Assembly: GCA_964525555.1 (NCBI GenBank)
Contig: CAZGHN010000010.1
Location: 27,971 to 91,970 of the forward strand
Origin: JAFGHJ01 sp964525555
GTDB lineage: Bacteria > Hydrothermota > UBA3072
Reading direction: 5' to 3'
Length of the DNA: 64,000 nucleotides
The notes beneath the pieces are model-generated. The model was not told the origin of the DNA. It did not search any database and saw only the letters and a list, made by a program, of their open reading frames with translations. Numbering within the stretch: the first letter of the stretch is position 1; every line of letters begins with the position of its first letter. A program made the position numbers and the translations under genes. Shown piece after piece: positions 1 through 8,161 of the stretch.

Positions 1-409
1 TATCTCCTATTTTGATGACTTCCTGGTTTTTTTCTTCTTTTGTTCTTCGCAGGACCGCCTTAACTCTGGCAATTAGCTCTCTTGTAGAAAAAGGCTTTGT
101 TATGTAGTCGTCAGCACCTATCTCAAGACCTAAGATTTTATCTACTTCTTCTCCTTTAGCTGTTAGCATTATAATGGGAATATTGTAATATTTATCTTTT
201 TTCTTTAAGTTTTTACATACTTCGAATCCATCTGCGTCAGGAAGCATTAAGTCAAGAATGATAAGATCAGGAGTTTTCCTCTTTAGGAAACTTAGAAGTT
301 CGTTTGCTTCATAAAAACCTTCAACTCTAAAACCTGCTTTTTCAAGATTAACAGAAACAAGCTCTACAATATCCGCCTCATCATCTACAACAGCAATTAA
401 TTTGCCCAC
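1..409 (-). CDS. phoB: PhoB/PhoP-type response regulator (3' end outside window)
   Basis: OmpR-family response regulator, presumably controlling the Pho regulon beside it. About 136 codons are visible and contain a complete receiver domain: the acidic pair D9-D10, phosphoacceptor D53 in a DLMLP motif, T83 and K105 in KPFS are all present. The DNA-binding domain should lie to the left of the window. The start is a GTG at 409 with GGAGG four bases upstream; the overlapping ATG at 411 is out of frame and stops after four codons. It follows phoU in the same direction with a 157-bp gap, so it may be cotranscribed or separately started. The family is certain; the PhoB role is inferred from context. 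Confidence 0.85.
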   Translation of the reverse strand, partial: MGKLIAVVDDEADIVELVSVNLEKAGFRVEGFYEANELLSFLKRKTPDLIILDLMLPDADGFEVCKNLKKKDKYYNIPIIMLTAKGEEVDKILGLEIGADDYITKPFSTRELIARVKAVLRRTKEEKNQEVIKIGD

Positions 410-566
410 ATTTCCTCCGGAAAACATTTCATGCAATTATAAAGAAAATTTATACTTTTTACTATTTTATGGGAAATCATATCAAAAGTAAAGGGTAAAT
501 AATTTTCTGTTTTTCTTAATATGAACAGACGCAGAAATTATAGCTTGTATTTTATATCTCCTTGGA

Positions 567-1223
567 TTATTTCCCGTGTTTTATATCCTTACCTTTCACC
601 ATATATATTGTATCTTCGCAGATATTGGTAGAAAGATCAGCAATTCTTTCAAGATTTTTAGCTATTCTCATTATTTGAACTCTTTGATCTACTGAATCAG
701 GTGAATCAATATCGGAACACATATTTATAATTGATGTTTTAATTATTTTGTCTCGTAGTTTGTCCACCACATCGTCCTGCTTGCAAACTTTTTTTGCCTT
801 TTTTGTGTCGCCTTCAATAAAAGAATCAATACTGTTTTTTAGCATCTTTCTGGTCTCATTTGCGAGAGATAAAATCTCATCGACAGACTCTTCTTTTTTG
901 AGTTTTATCAAAAAAGAAGCGCTGTCTGCTATGTTAACCGCGTGATCAGCCATTCTTTCAAGGTCATTATTCATCTTTAGAATCATCAAAATATGCCTTA
1001 AGTTTTTTGCCTTAGGTTCAAACTGTGCAATAATTTCGATACAGTGTTCTTCTATCTTCATTTCAAGATTATTAGCCTTGTCTTCTTTGTCTTTCATAAC
1101 GGATTCCAAAAGAACACTATCTCTTTTGGATAAACCTTCAATACTTTCTTCAATCATAGATTCAACGAGAGATGCATAGTTTACAATTTCCTTTTTTAAC
1201 GATTTTATTCTTTCTTCAAACAT
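567..1223 (-). CDS. phoU: PhoU phosphate-signalling protein
   Basis: 218-aa all-helical PhoU made of two tandem repeats of the PhoU domain, about residues 10-100 and 115-210; each carries an E/D-rich helix of the NNDLERMADHAVNIAD type (second copy KNLERIADLSTNICED). PhoU damps Pst transport and links it to the PhoR/PhoB pathway. Length and position as the last pst gene, 12 bp after pstB, are typical. ATG start at 1223. Confidence 0.95.
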   Translation of the reverse strand: MFEERIKSLKKEIVNYASLVESMIEESIEGLSKRDSVLLESVMKDKEDKANNLEMKIEEHCIEIIAQFEPKAKNLRHILMILKMNNDLERMADHAVNIADSASFLIKLKKEESVDEILSLANETRKMLKNSIDSFIEGDTKKAKKVCKQDDVVDKLRDKIIKTSIINMCSDIDSPDSVDQRVQIMRIAKNLERIADLSTNICEDTIYMVKGKDIKHGK

Positions 1224-1235
1224 CTTTACCCCTTC

Positions 1236-1994
1236 TTAACCGAATTTTCCACCGAGGTATTCCTCGGTCCTTTTATCCTGAGGGACTGTGAATAATTTTT
1301 CCGAAATGCCGAATTCGACTAATTCCCCGAGATACAAAAAGGCGGTGTAATCGGAAATTCTGGCAGCTTGACCTATGTTGTGCGTAACCTGAACAACCGT
1401 TACCGAATTCTTCAATTCAACACTCAGTTCTTCTATTTTAGCAGTAGCCTGTGGGTCAAGAGCAGAAGTAGGTTCATCAAAGAGTATAACCTCAGGATTT
1501 GTAGCAAGCGCACGGGCAATACACAACCTCTGCTGTTGTCCGCCTGAAAGTTCCATCGCGGAAGAATTGAGTCTATCTTTAACCTCATTCCACAACCAGG
1601 AGTCTTTCAAACTTTTTTCAATTCTTTCCATCAATTTAATTTTATCTTTAAAACCCTTAATGCGCAACCCAAAAGCCACGTTTTCAAAAATAGACTTTGG
1701 AAAAGGATTAGGTCTCTGAAAGACCATGCCGACTTTCATTCTAAGAGAAGACAAATCTGTTCTTTCCTCATATATATTATAGCCATCAAGGATAATTTTT
1801 CCCTTAATCTTAACGTTATCTGTCATATCATTCATTCTGTTGAAACATCTAAGGAGAGTGGTTTTTCCACAGCCGGAAGGCCCAATGATTGCAGTTATCT
1901 TTTTATCGGGGATAGAAAAGGAAATATCCTTTAAGATCTGTTTCTCTCCAAACCAGAGATTGAGTTTATCGACTTTGAGTTCATTGTTTACCAT
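1236..1994 (-). CDS. pstB: PstB, phosphate ABC transporter ATP-binding protein
   Basis: 252-aa ABC ATPase energising phosphate import through PstC/PstA. Walker A GPSGCGKTT lies near residue 38, the signature LSGGQQQR near 150 and Walker B VILFDEPTSALD near 170; the VFQRPNPFPKS Q-loop sequence is characteristic of PstB. ATG at 1994 overlaps the pstA stop by 7 bp (TGGTAA), implying translational coupling. Confidence 0.97.
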   Translation of the reverse strand: MVNNELKVDKLNLWFGEKQILKDISFSIPDKKITAIIGPSGCGKTTLLRCFNRMNDMTDNVKIKGKIILDGYNIYEERTDLSSLRMKVGMVFQRPNPFPKSIFENVAFGLRIKGFKDKIKLMERIEKSLKDSWLWNEVKDRLNSSAMELSGGQQQRLCIARALATNPEVILFDEPTSALDPQATAKIEELSVELKNSVTVVQVTHNIGQAARISDYTAFLYLGELVEFGISEKLFTVPQDKRTEEYLGGKFG

Positions 1995-2842
1995 TTTTTC
2001 TTTCTCCTCATTCTGTATCTAATAATAATTGAAACCGAACTAACTACAAGCACTAACCCTAGAAGTACTACCGCAGTCCCGTAAGCGATAGGTACCTGGT
2101 ATTCGGGATCGGTACCTTCCGTCATCAGAGCATATATATGATAAGGAAGTACCATCACCTCGTTAAAAATAGATTTTGGCAATCTTCTTGTATAGAACGT
2201 TGCAGCTGTAAAAAGAATCGGGGCCGTTTCACCTGCAGCTCTTCCTATGCTCATTATTGCTCCTGTTAATATACTGGGTATGGCTGTAGGAATAACCACT
2301 TTAAGTATAGTCTGCCTTTTTGTAGCGCCAAGCGCGTATGAGGCTTCGCGGAAGCTGTCAGGAACAGCTTTTATCGCTTCTTCTGAAGCTTTAATAATCA
2401 GGGGTAAAATCATTATTCCTAAAGTCAGAGAACCGGAAAGTATGGAAACTCCAAATCCGAAGGTTATTACAAAAATTGCCAGACCAAAAAGCCCAAAAAT
2501 TATGGAAGGGACACCAGCTAAAGTACCGATAGCAGTTCTTATTATTGTTACCAGAACATTTTTTTGGGCATATTCTACAAGATAAATAGAAGACAGTACC
2601 CCAATAGGAAAAGCAAATAGTACTGATAAAATCGTTAAATACAGGGTACCGATTATAGCTGGAAATATTCCGCCTTTTGTCATTCCGTCTCTCGGAGGTT
2701 CGGTTAGGAAAGAAAAGGAAAGCATTTTTCCTCCTCTTGCGAAAATAAGAAGTATAAATAAAAACAAAAATAGTATACTTATTAATATTGTCAGCCGCAG
2801 TAAATTTATTCCTAAGAACTCATTTATCTTTCTAAGCCCCAT
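1988..2842 (-). CDS. pstA: PstA, phosphate ABC transporter permease
   Basis: 284-aa inner-membrane permease with about six hydrophobic segments and the EAA loop (EASYALGATKRQTILKVVIP) that contacts PstB. An in-frame TTG at 2860 would give a 290-aa form. The ATG at 2842 is preferred because AAGGG lies 5-9 bases upstream and the overlap with the pstC end is then only 11 bp. Confidence 0.95.
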   Translation of the reverse strand: MGLRKINEFLGINLLRLTILISILFLFLFILLIFARGGKMLSFSFLTEPPRDGMTKGGIFPAIIGTLYLTILSVLFAFPIGVLSSIYLVEYAQKNVLVTIIRTAIGTLAGVPSIIFGLFGLAIFVITFGFGVSILSGSLTLGIMILPLIIKASEEAIKAVPDSFREASYALGATKRQTILKVVIPTAIPSILTGAIMSIGRAAGETAPILFTAATFYTRRLPKSIFNEVMVLPYHIYALMTEGTDPEYQVPIAYGTAVVLLGLVLVVSSVSIIIRYRMRRKKKW

Positions 2843-3701
2843 TTTTACCCTTCCCTTCAATAACCCACTCTGTTATTAAGTTTGAAATAAAAGTTATCAC
2901 GAAGAGAACTATTGCTATTCCGAATAAGGCATGGAAATGAGAACTCCGCATGGTTGTTTCTCCCATTTCAGCTGCTATTGCGGAAGTCATTGGGCGAACA
3001 GGTCTAAATATTGAACGGGGAATAGCGGTGGCTCCTCCTGCAACCATCAACACAACCATAGTCTCACCTATGGCTCTGCCGAAACCTAATACGACTGAGG
3101 AAATCACTCCCGATCTAGCAGCGGGTAGAACTACCTTTATTATTGTCTCCCACTTGTTAGCCCCAAGAGCAAGAGATGCTTCTCTTAACTGCCTTGGAAC
3201 CGAATTTATTGCATCCTCAGATATACTTGAGATTATAGGCACAACCATCACCCCAAGAATTATTGAAGCTGTAAAAGCGTTTAATCCGATTGGTATTCCA
3301 AAAACCCTGCTTACAAAAGGTCCTAAAAACGCCATTCCGAATAGCCCGTAAATAACGGAAGGAACACCGGCAAGAAGTTCTACCAGAGGCTTTAAAAATT
3401 CCTTTGCCTTTGGATGAGCAAGCTCAGAAATGTAAATTGCCGACCCCACACCAAGGGGAATAGAGACTACCAGAGCTCCTCCTGTAACAACTATTGAACT
3501 CACAATTAAGGGTAAAATACCAAATTCAGGAGGATAATGTGTCGGATGCCAGGATCTACCAAATAAAAACTTAAAAAAACCTACTTCAGCGAATATAGCA
3601 TATCCCTCTTTGAATATACTGAATATTATGCCGAAAAGAAAAATAACCGAGCATAACGCTGCTGTTAGGGTTAAATATTTAAAAAGCTTTTCTTTAATCA
3701 T
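2832..3701 (-). CDS. pstC: PstC, phosphate ABC transporter permease
   Basis: 289-aa membrane subunit that pairs with PstA to form the phosphate channel. About six transmembrane segments and an EAA loop (REASLALGANKWETIIKVV) near residues 180-200 are visible. The ATG at 3701 has no Shine-Dalgarno sequence directly upstream. Instead, a strong hairpin (3716-3744) and an 11-codon ORF ending inside the pstC start precede it, which may set pstC expression below that of pstS. Confidence 0.95.
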   Translation of the reverse strand: MIKEKLFKYLTLTAALCSVIFLFGIIFSIFKEGYAIFAEVGFFKFLFGRSWHPTHYPPEFGILPLIVSSIVVTGGALVVSIPLGVGSAIYISELAHPKAKEFLKPLVELLAGVPSVIYGLFGMAFLGPFVSRVFGIPIGLNAFTASIILGVMVVPIISSISEDAINSVPRQLREASLALGANKWETIIKVVLPAARSGVISSVVLGFGRAIGETMVVLMVAGGATAIPRSIFRPVRPMTSAIAAEMGETTMRSSHFHALFGIAIVLFVITFISNLITEWVIEGKGKNGA

Positions 3702-3729
3702 TTTTCACAATTTTTGGAGGTGGGATCAT
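3694..3729 (-). CDS. Possible 11-codon leader peptide overlapping the pstC start
   Basis: On the minus strand an ATG sits in the loop of the pstS-pstC hairpin; it is preceded by GGAGG in the hairpin's 5' arm and opens MIPPPKIVKND, then TAA. The stop falls 5 bases inside pstC, so the reading frames overlap by 8 bases. Since pstC lacks its own ribosome site, translation of this mini-ORF could be coupled to pstC. The sequence arrangement is seen; the function is inferred, and chance is possible for so short an ORF. Confidence 0.3.
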   Translation of the reverse strand: MIPPPKIVKND

Positions 3730-3744
3730 TTTAATCCCACCTCC
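3716..3744 (-). promoter_or_regulatory. pstS-pstC intergenic hairpin
   Basis: Perfect 11-bp inverted repeat (GGAGGTGGGAT / ATCCCACCTCC) with a 7-nt loop. In the direction of pst transcription it is followed by A-rich DNA, not a U-run, so it is not an ordinary terminator there; read on the plus strand it is followed by TTTTT. A 3' stabiliser for pstS mRNA or a translational attenuator of pstC would fit the usual excess of PstS over the permease. Confidence 0.7.
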
Positions 3745-3795
3745 TTTTTAAAATCCAATCCTGTTCTAGCTGCTACTTTAAACCCCTAAGAAAGT

Positions 3796-4623
3796 TTACT
3801 TAACAGGAACGTATCCCACTTTTTTAGCTATTGCCTGTCCCTGCGGTGAAAAGACAAAATCCATAAAGGTTTTTACGATACCTTTAGGCTCATTATTTGT
3901 ATACATAAAAAGAGGACGTGCAAGCTTGTATTCTCCTTTCTGAACAGTTTCTTCACTGGCTTCTACCCCATCGACTTTTAATTCCTTAACCTTATCCGAA
4001 AGAAAACCAAGACCTATATATCCGATCGAGTAAGGAGTTGTGGATACTGTAGTGGCAACAGCTTTGTTTGAAGCGAGCATCAAAGCACCGTCTTCAACCT
4101 TGGCACCTTCAAGAACTAATTCCTTGAAAACTTCAAAAGTTCCTGAAGAATAATCTCTAGATATTGCTACGATAGCCTTACTTGGACCTCCAAGGTCTTT
4201 CCAGTTTTCAAATTCGCCTGTAAAAATCTTCTTCAAGTCTTCGATAGAAATAGAATCTACAGGAACATCCGGATGGACAACGATAGCAAGACCGTCTCGG
4301 GCTACTACGTTAGCATAAGGATCTATACCTTTTTCTCTGGCAAGTTTAATCTCTTTTGTTTTTATTGGCCTTGAAGCATCCGCAATATCTACTGTTCCAT
4401 CGATGAGTGCTGCTATTCCGACACCCGAACCACCGCCTCTTACTGATACGGAAATATCTTCATGAATATCCATAAAAGCTTCAGCCGCTCTCTGAGCGAT
4501 TGGCAATACTGTTGTTGAACCTGTTATTGTTATACTTTTTGAAGCAGCATAAAGAGATACGCTACTAAAAGTTGCTATACCTGTAAGTACGAACAGATAA
4601 ACAAACATCCTGAGTTTTTTCAT
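3796..4623 (-). CDS. pstS: PstS, periplasmic phosphate-binding protein
   Basis: 275-aa substrate-binding protein. Residues 1-26 are a Sec signal peptide ending near LYAASKS. Mature motifs are typical of PstS: ITGSTTVLPIAQRAAEAF at the start, VRGGGSGVGIAAL for phosphate contacts and SRDYSSGTFEVFKELV in the second lobe. No lipobox cysteine, so it should be free in the periplasm. First gene of the operon, with a Pho box just upstream. Confidence 0.96.
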   Translation of the reverse strand: MKKLRMFVYLFVLTGIATFSSVSLYAASKSITITGSTTVLPIAQRAAEAFMDIHEDISVSVRGGGSGVGIAALIDGTVDIADASRPIKTKEIKLAREKGIDPYANVVARDGLAIVVHPDVPVDSISIEDLKKIFTGEFENWKDLGGPSKAIVAISRDYSSGTFEVFKELVLEGAKVEDGALMLASNKAVATTVSTTPYSIGYIGLGFLSDKVKELKVDGVEASEETVQKGEYKLARPLFMYTNNEPKGIVKTFMDFVFSPQGQAIAKKVGYVPVK

Positions 4624-4647
4624 TTTTAGCCTCCATTTACTCTTTAA

Positions 4648-4700
4648 ATTTTATTTTTAAACATTAACAGCCTATTAAGCATTTGTTAAGATAGTGTTAA
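4648..4700 (-). promoter_or_regulatory. Pho box and -10 element upstream of pstS
   Basis: Reading the minus strand, four hexamers TTAACA (4700-4695), TTAACA (4689-4684), TTAATA (4678-4673) and TTAATG (4667-4662) repeat every 11 bp exactly. This is the direct-repeat pattern bound by PhoP/PhoB-family regulators (closest to the Bacillus TTAACA box). A TAAAAT -10 at 4653-4648 lies 8 bp downstream, so the activator would occupy the -35 region. The matching regulator is encoded at 1-409. Confidence 0.85.
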
Positions 4701-4805
4701 GGGTTCGACTGTTATTTAGAGAACGTTGCTGAACTTCCACTGCAGCTGAACCATCAATTTCTTTCTAGGTGACAGAGTCTAGTTTTAAAAAGGGCAAGAT
4801 TTTTT

Positions 4806-4834
4806 GGAACTAAATAGCGGTTTTTTTATCTAAA
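4806..4834 (+). promoter_or_regulatory. ECF-sigma-like promoter, copy 1
   Basis: GGAAC (4806-4810), 18 bp, TCTAAA (4829-4834), then a 20-nt leader carrying AAGGAGG. It matches the layout of extracytoplasmic-function sigma promoters (GGAACTT / TCTGA in RpoE). The same elements at identical spacing precede the next two lipoprotein genes. Confidence 0.65.
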
Positions 4835-4854
4835 GAAATAAAAAGGAGGCTTTT

Positions 4855-5718
4855 ATGAGTAAAAGATTATTAGCAGGGTTAGGAATATTTTTTGTTCTGT
4901 TTCTGGTTGTTGGTTGTAAAAATAACCCGACAGGAAATGATATTTCGCTTGATGAAGAGGTAATTCAGGATTATATATCAAACAATACTGATTTCGAGGA
5001 ATATTTTGAGTTTGACGAATATTACGGCAAAGGAGACACCGTTCCAGGCGAAGTTCGGACCAGGACCATTGCCAATCCGCATTTATGGTATAGAAAGGCG
5101 CAGGATATAAACAGAGATATATCGATTAATATAGTCAATGACTCGGCCTTTGTTAAACTTTGGACTAGAGTCGAAGGCGTATTTCATATACTGGAAATAG
5201 ATACATCGGCTTCTCCAGTTACTTTAATAGACCATCAAAAAGATCTCTTTGATCACTCTTTTAACTATGCCATATTTAAACGTTACCCCGGAGTAACTGT
5301 TCACCGGGGATGGAGACTCGAAAGCCTAACCGGCGTAAATGTCAATGTGGACACCGAATGGGTTGCTATTGACTCCCTCAGAATTAATTGCCAGTCCTAC
5401 GAGGACACGTTATTTGATGATCCCATGGTATTTTTCGGGAGAGAAGAACTTCTTACTTTTGGAGGTCGGGAAGCGGTTACCCTCACCATTTATTCAAATT
5501 ATGACATATATTCTTATCTGCATGCCCGTAGTCTGGGATGCTGGAGAAGATGGAGATTAGCAGAAATAGAGCCGGGCGTATGGCAAGGTTATTGGATAAC
5601 TCCGCTTACTCACGGGATTAGGGCTATCGCGTTCGATGTTTTGACGAAAAATACCATTGATGAAGAAAACTCTTGGTATGAGTCTAATATTTGGATATTA
5701 CCTTACAAAATCAAATAA
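4855..5718 (+). CDS. Lipoprotein of unknown function, tandem paralogue 1
   Basis: 287 aa. A signal peptide ends in the lipobox VVGC (Cys21), so it should be lipidated; the mature protein is acidic with many aromatic residues and no recognised domain. It is clearly homologous to the product at 6934-7812: shared CKNNPT and NDI.LDEE..QDYI near the N-terminus, FKRYPGV..RGWRLE.LTG in the middle, EIEPGVWQ and TIDEEN near the C-terminus. Strong AAGGAGG site, ECF-like promoter and its own terminator make it a self-contained unit. Confidence 0.85.
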   Translation: MSKRLLAGLGIFFVLFLVVGCKNNPTGNDISLDEEVIQDYISNNTDFEEYFEFDEYYGKGDTVPGEVRTRTIANPHLWYRKAQDINRDISINIVNDSAFVKLWTRVEGVFHILEIDTSASPVTLIDHQKDLFDHSFNYAIFKRYPGVTVHRGWRLESLTGVNVNVDTEWVAIDSLRINCQSYEDTLFDDPMVFFGREELLTFGGREAVTLTIYSNYDIYSYLHARSLGCWRRWRLAEIEPGVWQGYWITPLTHGIRAIAFDVLTKNTIDEENSWYESNIWILPYKIK

Positions 5719-5742
5719 ACTTTTCGCTTTTTTTCACTTCTT

Positions 5743-5773
5743 AAAAAAGGGGCAGTCGAGCCTGCCCCTTTTT
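5743..5773 (+). terminator. Rho-independent terminator after lipoprotein 1
   Basis: GGGGCAG / CTGCCCC 7-bp stem (5749-5755 and 5762-5768), 6-nt loop, flanked by six A and five T, so it can work on both strands. A near-identical terminator follows the paralogue at 7842. Confidence 0.9.
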
Positions 5774-5911
5774 GACTTTAACAACGAAACACAAAAAATA
5801 CACGAAGTCCGCAACATCCGCATATTCTGTATTTTTTTACAATCTGGAATACGGTACCTGGAATTTTAAATCTTTTGTTATATATTATATAATGATAATG
5901 AAAAAATTTTG
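5774..5911. repeat. Intergenic stretch with a degenerate CACAAA/CACGAAG word
   Basis: Between the terminator and the next promoter. 5783-5807 reads as a worn copy of the CACAAAG-type word seen in many gaps of this window (CGAAACACAAAAAATACACG). The rest is AT-rich without a coding frame. Confidence 0.4.
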
Positions 5912-5940
5912 GGAACTAAATTGTAATTTTGATATCTAAA
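5912..5940 (+). promoter_or_regulatory. ECF-sigma-like promoter, copy 2
   Basis: GGAAC (5912-5916), 18 bp, TCTAAA (5935-5940). The bases just after GGAAC (TAAATTGTAATTTT) and before TCTAAA are also shared with copy 3, so conservation goes beyond the two boxes. Confidence 0.65.
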
Positions 5941-5957
5941 TAAATATTGGAGGAGAA

Positions 5958-6821
5958 ATGAATAAAGGAAGATTTTTATTAATCATTTTTATTCTTCTTT
6001 TTAGTATATTTTGTGAGAAACGGCTTGATACAGACGATAATTATGTGTACCTTGAGTACAGTGATTTCATGAAATCTTCTCCCGACAAGATAGCCGATAG
6101 TCTTGCAACAATATTAAATGTTGCTCCTGCAACTTATAATCGAACGGTTTCTAGTGGAATGTTATTTAGTTATTATATTAACTGGGACGTGAGAAAAGGG
6201 TATGAATATATTGCAAATGACAGTGCGAAGATTACAGTTTGGGTAGATGAAGCAGATAATCCTTGTTATGTGACTTATGAGTCAGAAAGATGGGGAACAT
6301 CAAAAGATTGGTCGTATGCAGAAGACTCTGTTATCTCAGATTTTAAGTCAATTATCGAAAAAGCCGGAGGAGATTTAATTTTCGCACACGATTTAAAACT
6401 AAACAAAAGAGCTGGCAGGGACGATCACTGGTATGAATTATATCTTAGTCAAACGTATCATGATACAGTTATAGGTTCCTCTGATTTTATAGGTTACCCT
6501 TATTTCTATTCAGAAACGGAAAGCGATACAAGTAAGGTCAACTTTTTAATTATTAGTAGATGGTATACGAACCTCAATGATATTACAGAAACTTTATCAG
6601 ACTATGAGCTAAAGTATATGGCTAGCATGTATTTCAAGTATCATAAGGGTATCAATTCGATTCCTGACAAATTGGGGGTTGTAGGATATTATATTATTAA
6701 GGATAAACTTTGCAGGCGGGTTGGGAGTGTTGTGACCGATGAATGGGGTTCTACGCTCGATTTATTTATTGATGTTCAAAATGGAGAGGTGATTGGAGAA
6801 TATGCCGTGCATGTTGGTTGA
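5958..6821 (+). CDS. Lipoprotein of unknown function under the shared ECF-like promoter
   Basis: 287 aa with a short signal peptide ending in FSIFC (Cys19), a plausible lipobox followed by EKRL. The mature part is acidic and aromatic, rich in Y, D and S, without a recognised domain. It shows no clear alignment to the flanking lipoproteins beyond size and composition, but its promoter is nearly identical to theirs, so the three are probably co-regulated. ATG at 5958 follows GGAGGAGAA. Confidence 0.8.
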   Translation: MNKGRFLLIIFILLFSIFCEKRLDTDDNYVYLEYSDFMKSSPDKIADSLATILNVAPATYNRTVSSGMLFSYYINWDVRKGYEYIANDSAKITVWVDEADNPCYVTYESERWGTSKDWSYAEDSVISDFKSIIEKAGGDLIFAHDLKLNKRAGRDDHWYELYLSQTYHDTVIGSSDFIGYPYFYSETESDTSKVNFLIISRWYTNLNDITETLSDYELKYMASMYFKYHKGINSIPDKLGVVGYYIIKDKLCRRVGSVVTDEWGSTLDLFIDVQNGEVIGEYAVHVG

Positions 6822-6884
6822 TGGTACTGCTATTAAATAGATCTTTAAAGTCTAGGAGTCCTCTCAAGGCGAGGAAAATTTTTC

Positions 6885-6913
6885 GGAACCAAATTGTAAT
6901 TTTACTATCTAAA
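6885..6913 (+). promoter_or_regulatory. ECF-sigma-like promoter, copy 3
   Basis: GGAAC (6885-6889), 18 bp, TCTAAA (6908-6913), followed by AAAGGAGG and an ATG 20 bp downstream, the same geometry as copy 1. Confidence 0.65.
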
Positions 6914-6933
6914 GAAATATAAAGGAGGATTGT

Positions 6934-7812
6934 ATGAGAATGAAAAAATTCGCAATCTTGACGTCGGTTTTTGTTTTGCTTCTGATTGTTGGTTGTAAAA
7001 ATAACCCAACAGCAAATGATATAGCTCTTGATGAAGAGGCGATTCAGGATTACATATTGGGTAATCAGGAAGGTTATTTTGCGTATGATGTTTATTATGG
7101 TCAAGAAGACACAGTGTCCGTGCCATCTGCACCCGGAGTGCAATTGAGCGCAATTACGGCTTTAAAGCTTTTCTGGTATAGAGAATTACAGAATGCAAAC
7201 AGACAAATATCGGTTGATGTTGCAAACGATTCTGCTTTTGTTACCATTTCACTCAGAATTAATGGCCTTTTCCATATTATTGCGCGTGATACCGCGGCAA
7301 TCCCGGATTCTACCATTGATTATCAAAAAAATCTCAGAGACAATTTTGTAAGTTACGCAATATTCAAACGTTACCCCGGAGTAGCTGCTTACCGGGGATG
7401 GAGACTCGAAGGCCTAACCGGAGCTGAAGTAATTTCTGATTCCGTAAAGGTGCAAATCGATTCTATAAGAATTAACTGCGAATCATATACGGATACTGTA
7501 CTTGTTACTCCCTGGGTGTTTTTCAGAAGAGGAGAACTCCTAACTTTAGACCCGCAGGAGGATGTTACTATTACACTTTATACAGCTGACGACGTTTATT
7601 CATTTTTACATGCCCACAGTCACAGTCCGGAACTCTGGTTAAGGTCGAGATTCACCGAAATAGAACCCGGCGTGTGGCAGCGAGAATGGCAAACCTCTCC
7701 TGTTCCCGGAATCAAGACGGTAGCTTTCGATATTTTACAGAAACTGACAATTGACGAAGAAAACTATATATACGATTCTAACGTTTGGATGTTTCCATAT
7801 AGGATTGAATAA
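6934..7812 (+). CDS. Lipoprotein of unknown function, tandem paralogue 2
   Basis: 292 aa, paralogue of the product at 4855-5718 along its whole length. Signal peptide ends in lipobox IVGC (Cys23) followed by KNNPT. No known domain. The DNA around 7366-7420 is almost identical to paralogue 1, including silent positions, while the flanks have diverged strongly, suggesting a gene-conversion patch. Promoter, ribosome site and terminator are duplicated with the gene. Confidence 0.85.
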   Translation: MRMKKFAILTSVFVLLLIVGCKNNPTANDIALDEEAIQDYILGNQEGYFAYDVYYGQEDTVSVPSAPGVQLSAITALKLFWYRELQNANRQISVDVANDSAFVTISLRINGLFHIIARDTAAIPDSTIDYQKNLRDNFVSYAIFKRYPGVAAYRGWRLEGLTGAEVISDSVKVQIDSIRINCESYTDTVLVTPWVFFRRGELLTLDPQEDVTITLYTADDVYSFLHAHSHSPELWLRSRFTEIEPGVWQREWQTSPVPGIKTVAFDILQKLTIDEENYIYDSNVWMFPYRIE

Positions 7813-7841
7813 GCTCGTGCTTGTTTCCGTTTCTTCAAAAA

Positions 7842-7866
7842 GGGGCAGTCTCAACTGCCCCTTTTT
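7842..7866 (+). terminator. Rho-independent terminator after lipoprotein 3
   Basis: GGGGCAGT / ACTGCCCC 8-bp stem with loop CTCA and a T5 tail (7862-7866); sister of the terminator at 5743. Confidence 0.9.
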
Positions 7867-7875
7867 GAATTATAT

Positions 7876-8105
7876 AGCCACAAAGCACAAAATAAGTCGC
7901 CCGTCTAGAGGCATGTGTCGTGAGTCTTGGAGTCGAAAGACAAAACCCAAACCAATATTTAGACAGGATAAAAACAGGATTAATAGGATTTTTTTATTGT
8001 TATGAGCGAATAGCTAAAAGCTAAAGGCTAAGTTTAACAACAAATAACACAAATTTTTTTATTTGTTTTTTCGGTCGTCCGTCTGCGGTCTTCGGTCGGT
8101 TTTAC
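7876..8105. repeat. Gene-free gap made of five intergenic word repeats
   Basis: No credible gene in 7867-8127. From left to right: a CACAAAG-type word (7876-7892), a TCGTGAGTCTTGGAGTC word (7918-7934), a GACAGGAT/ACAGGATTA word (7962-7995), an AGCTAAAAGCTAAAGGCTAA word (8013-8032) and a CGGTCGTCCGTCTGCGGTC word (8072-8100). Each type recurs, in either orientation, in other gaps of this window or repeats a unit internally. Confidence 0.6.
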
Positions 8106-8127
8106 GTCTAAAACCCTTATTTCCCTC

Positions 8128-8155
8128 TTGATTTCTCCTTTTATTCTGGTAAAAT
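8128..8155 (+). promoter_or_regulatory. Leaderless-type promoter for msbA
   Basis: TTGATT (8128-8133), 16 bp, TAAAAT (8150-8155), then 6 bases to the ATG at 8162. Transcription would begin at or next to the A of the start codon; no Shine-Dalgarno sequence is present. Confidence 0.6.
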
Positions 8156-8161
8156 GTATGT

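Noticed and set aside
6766..7143. Minus-strand frame antisense to lipoprotein 3
   Set aside because: Shadow of the plus-strand gene; composition is atypical and no start signal is present.
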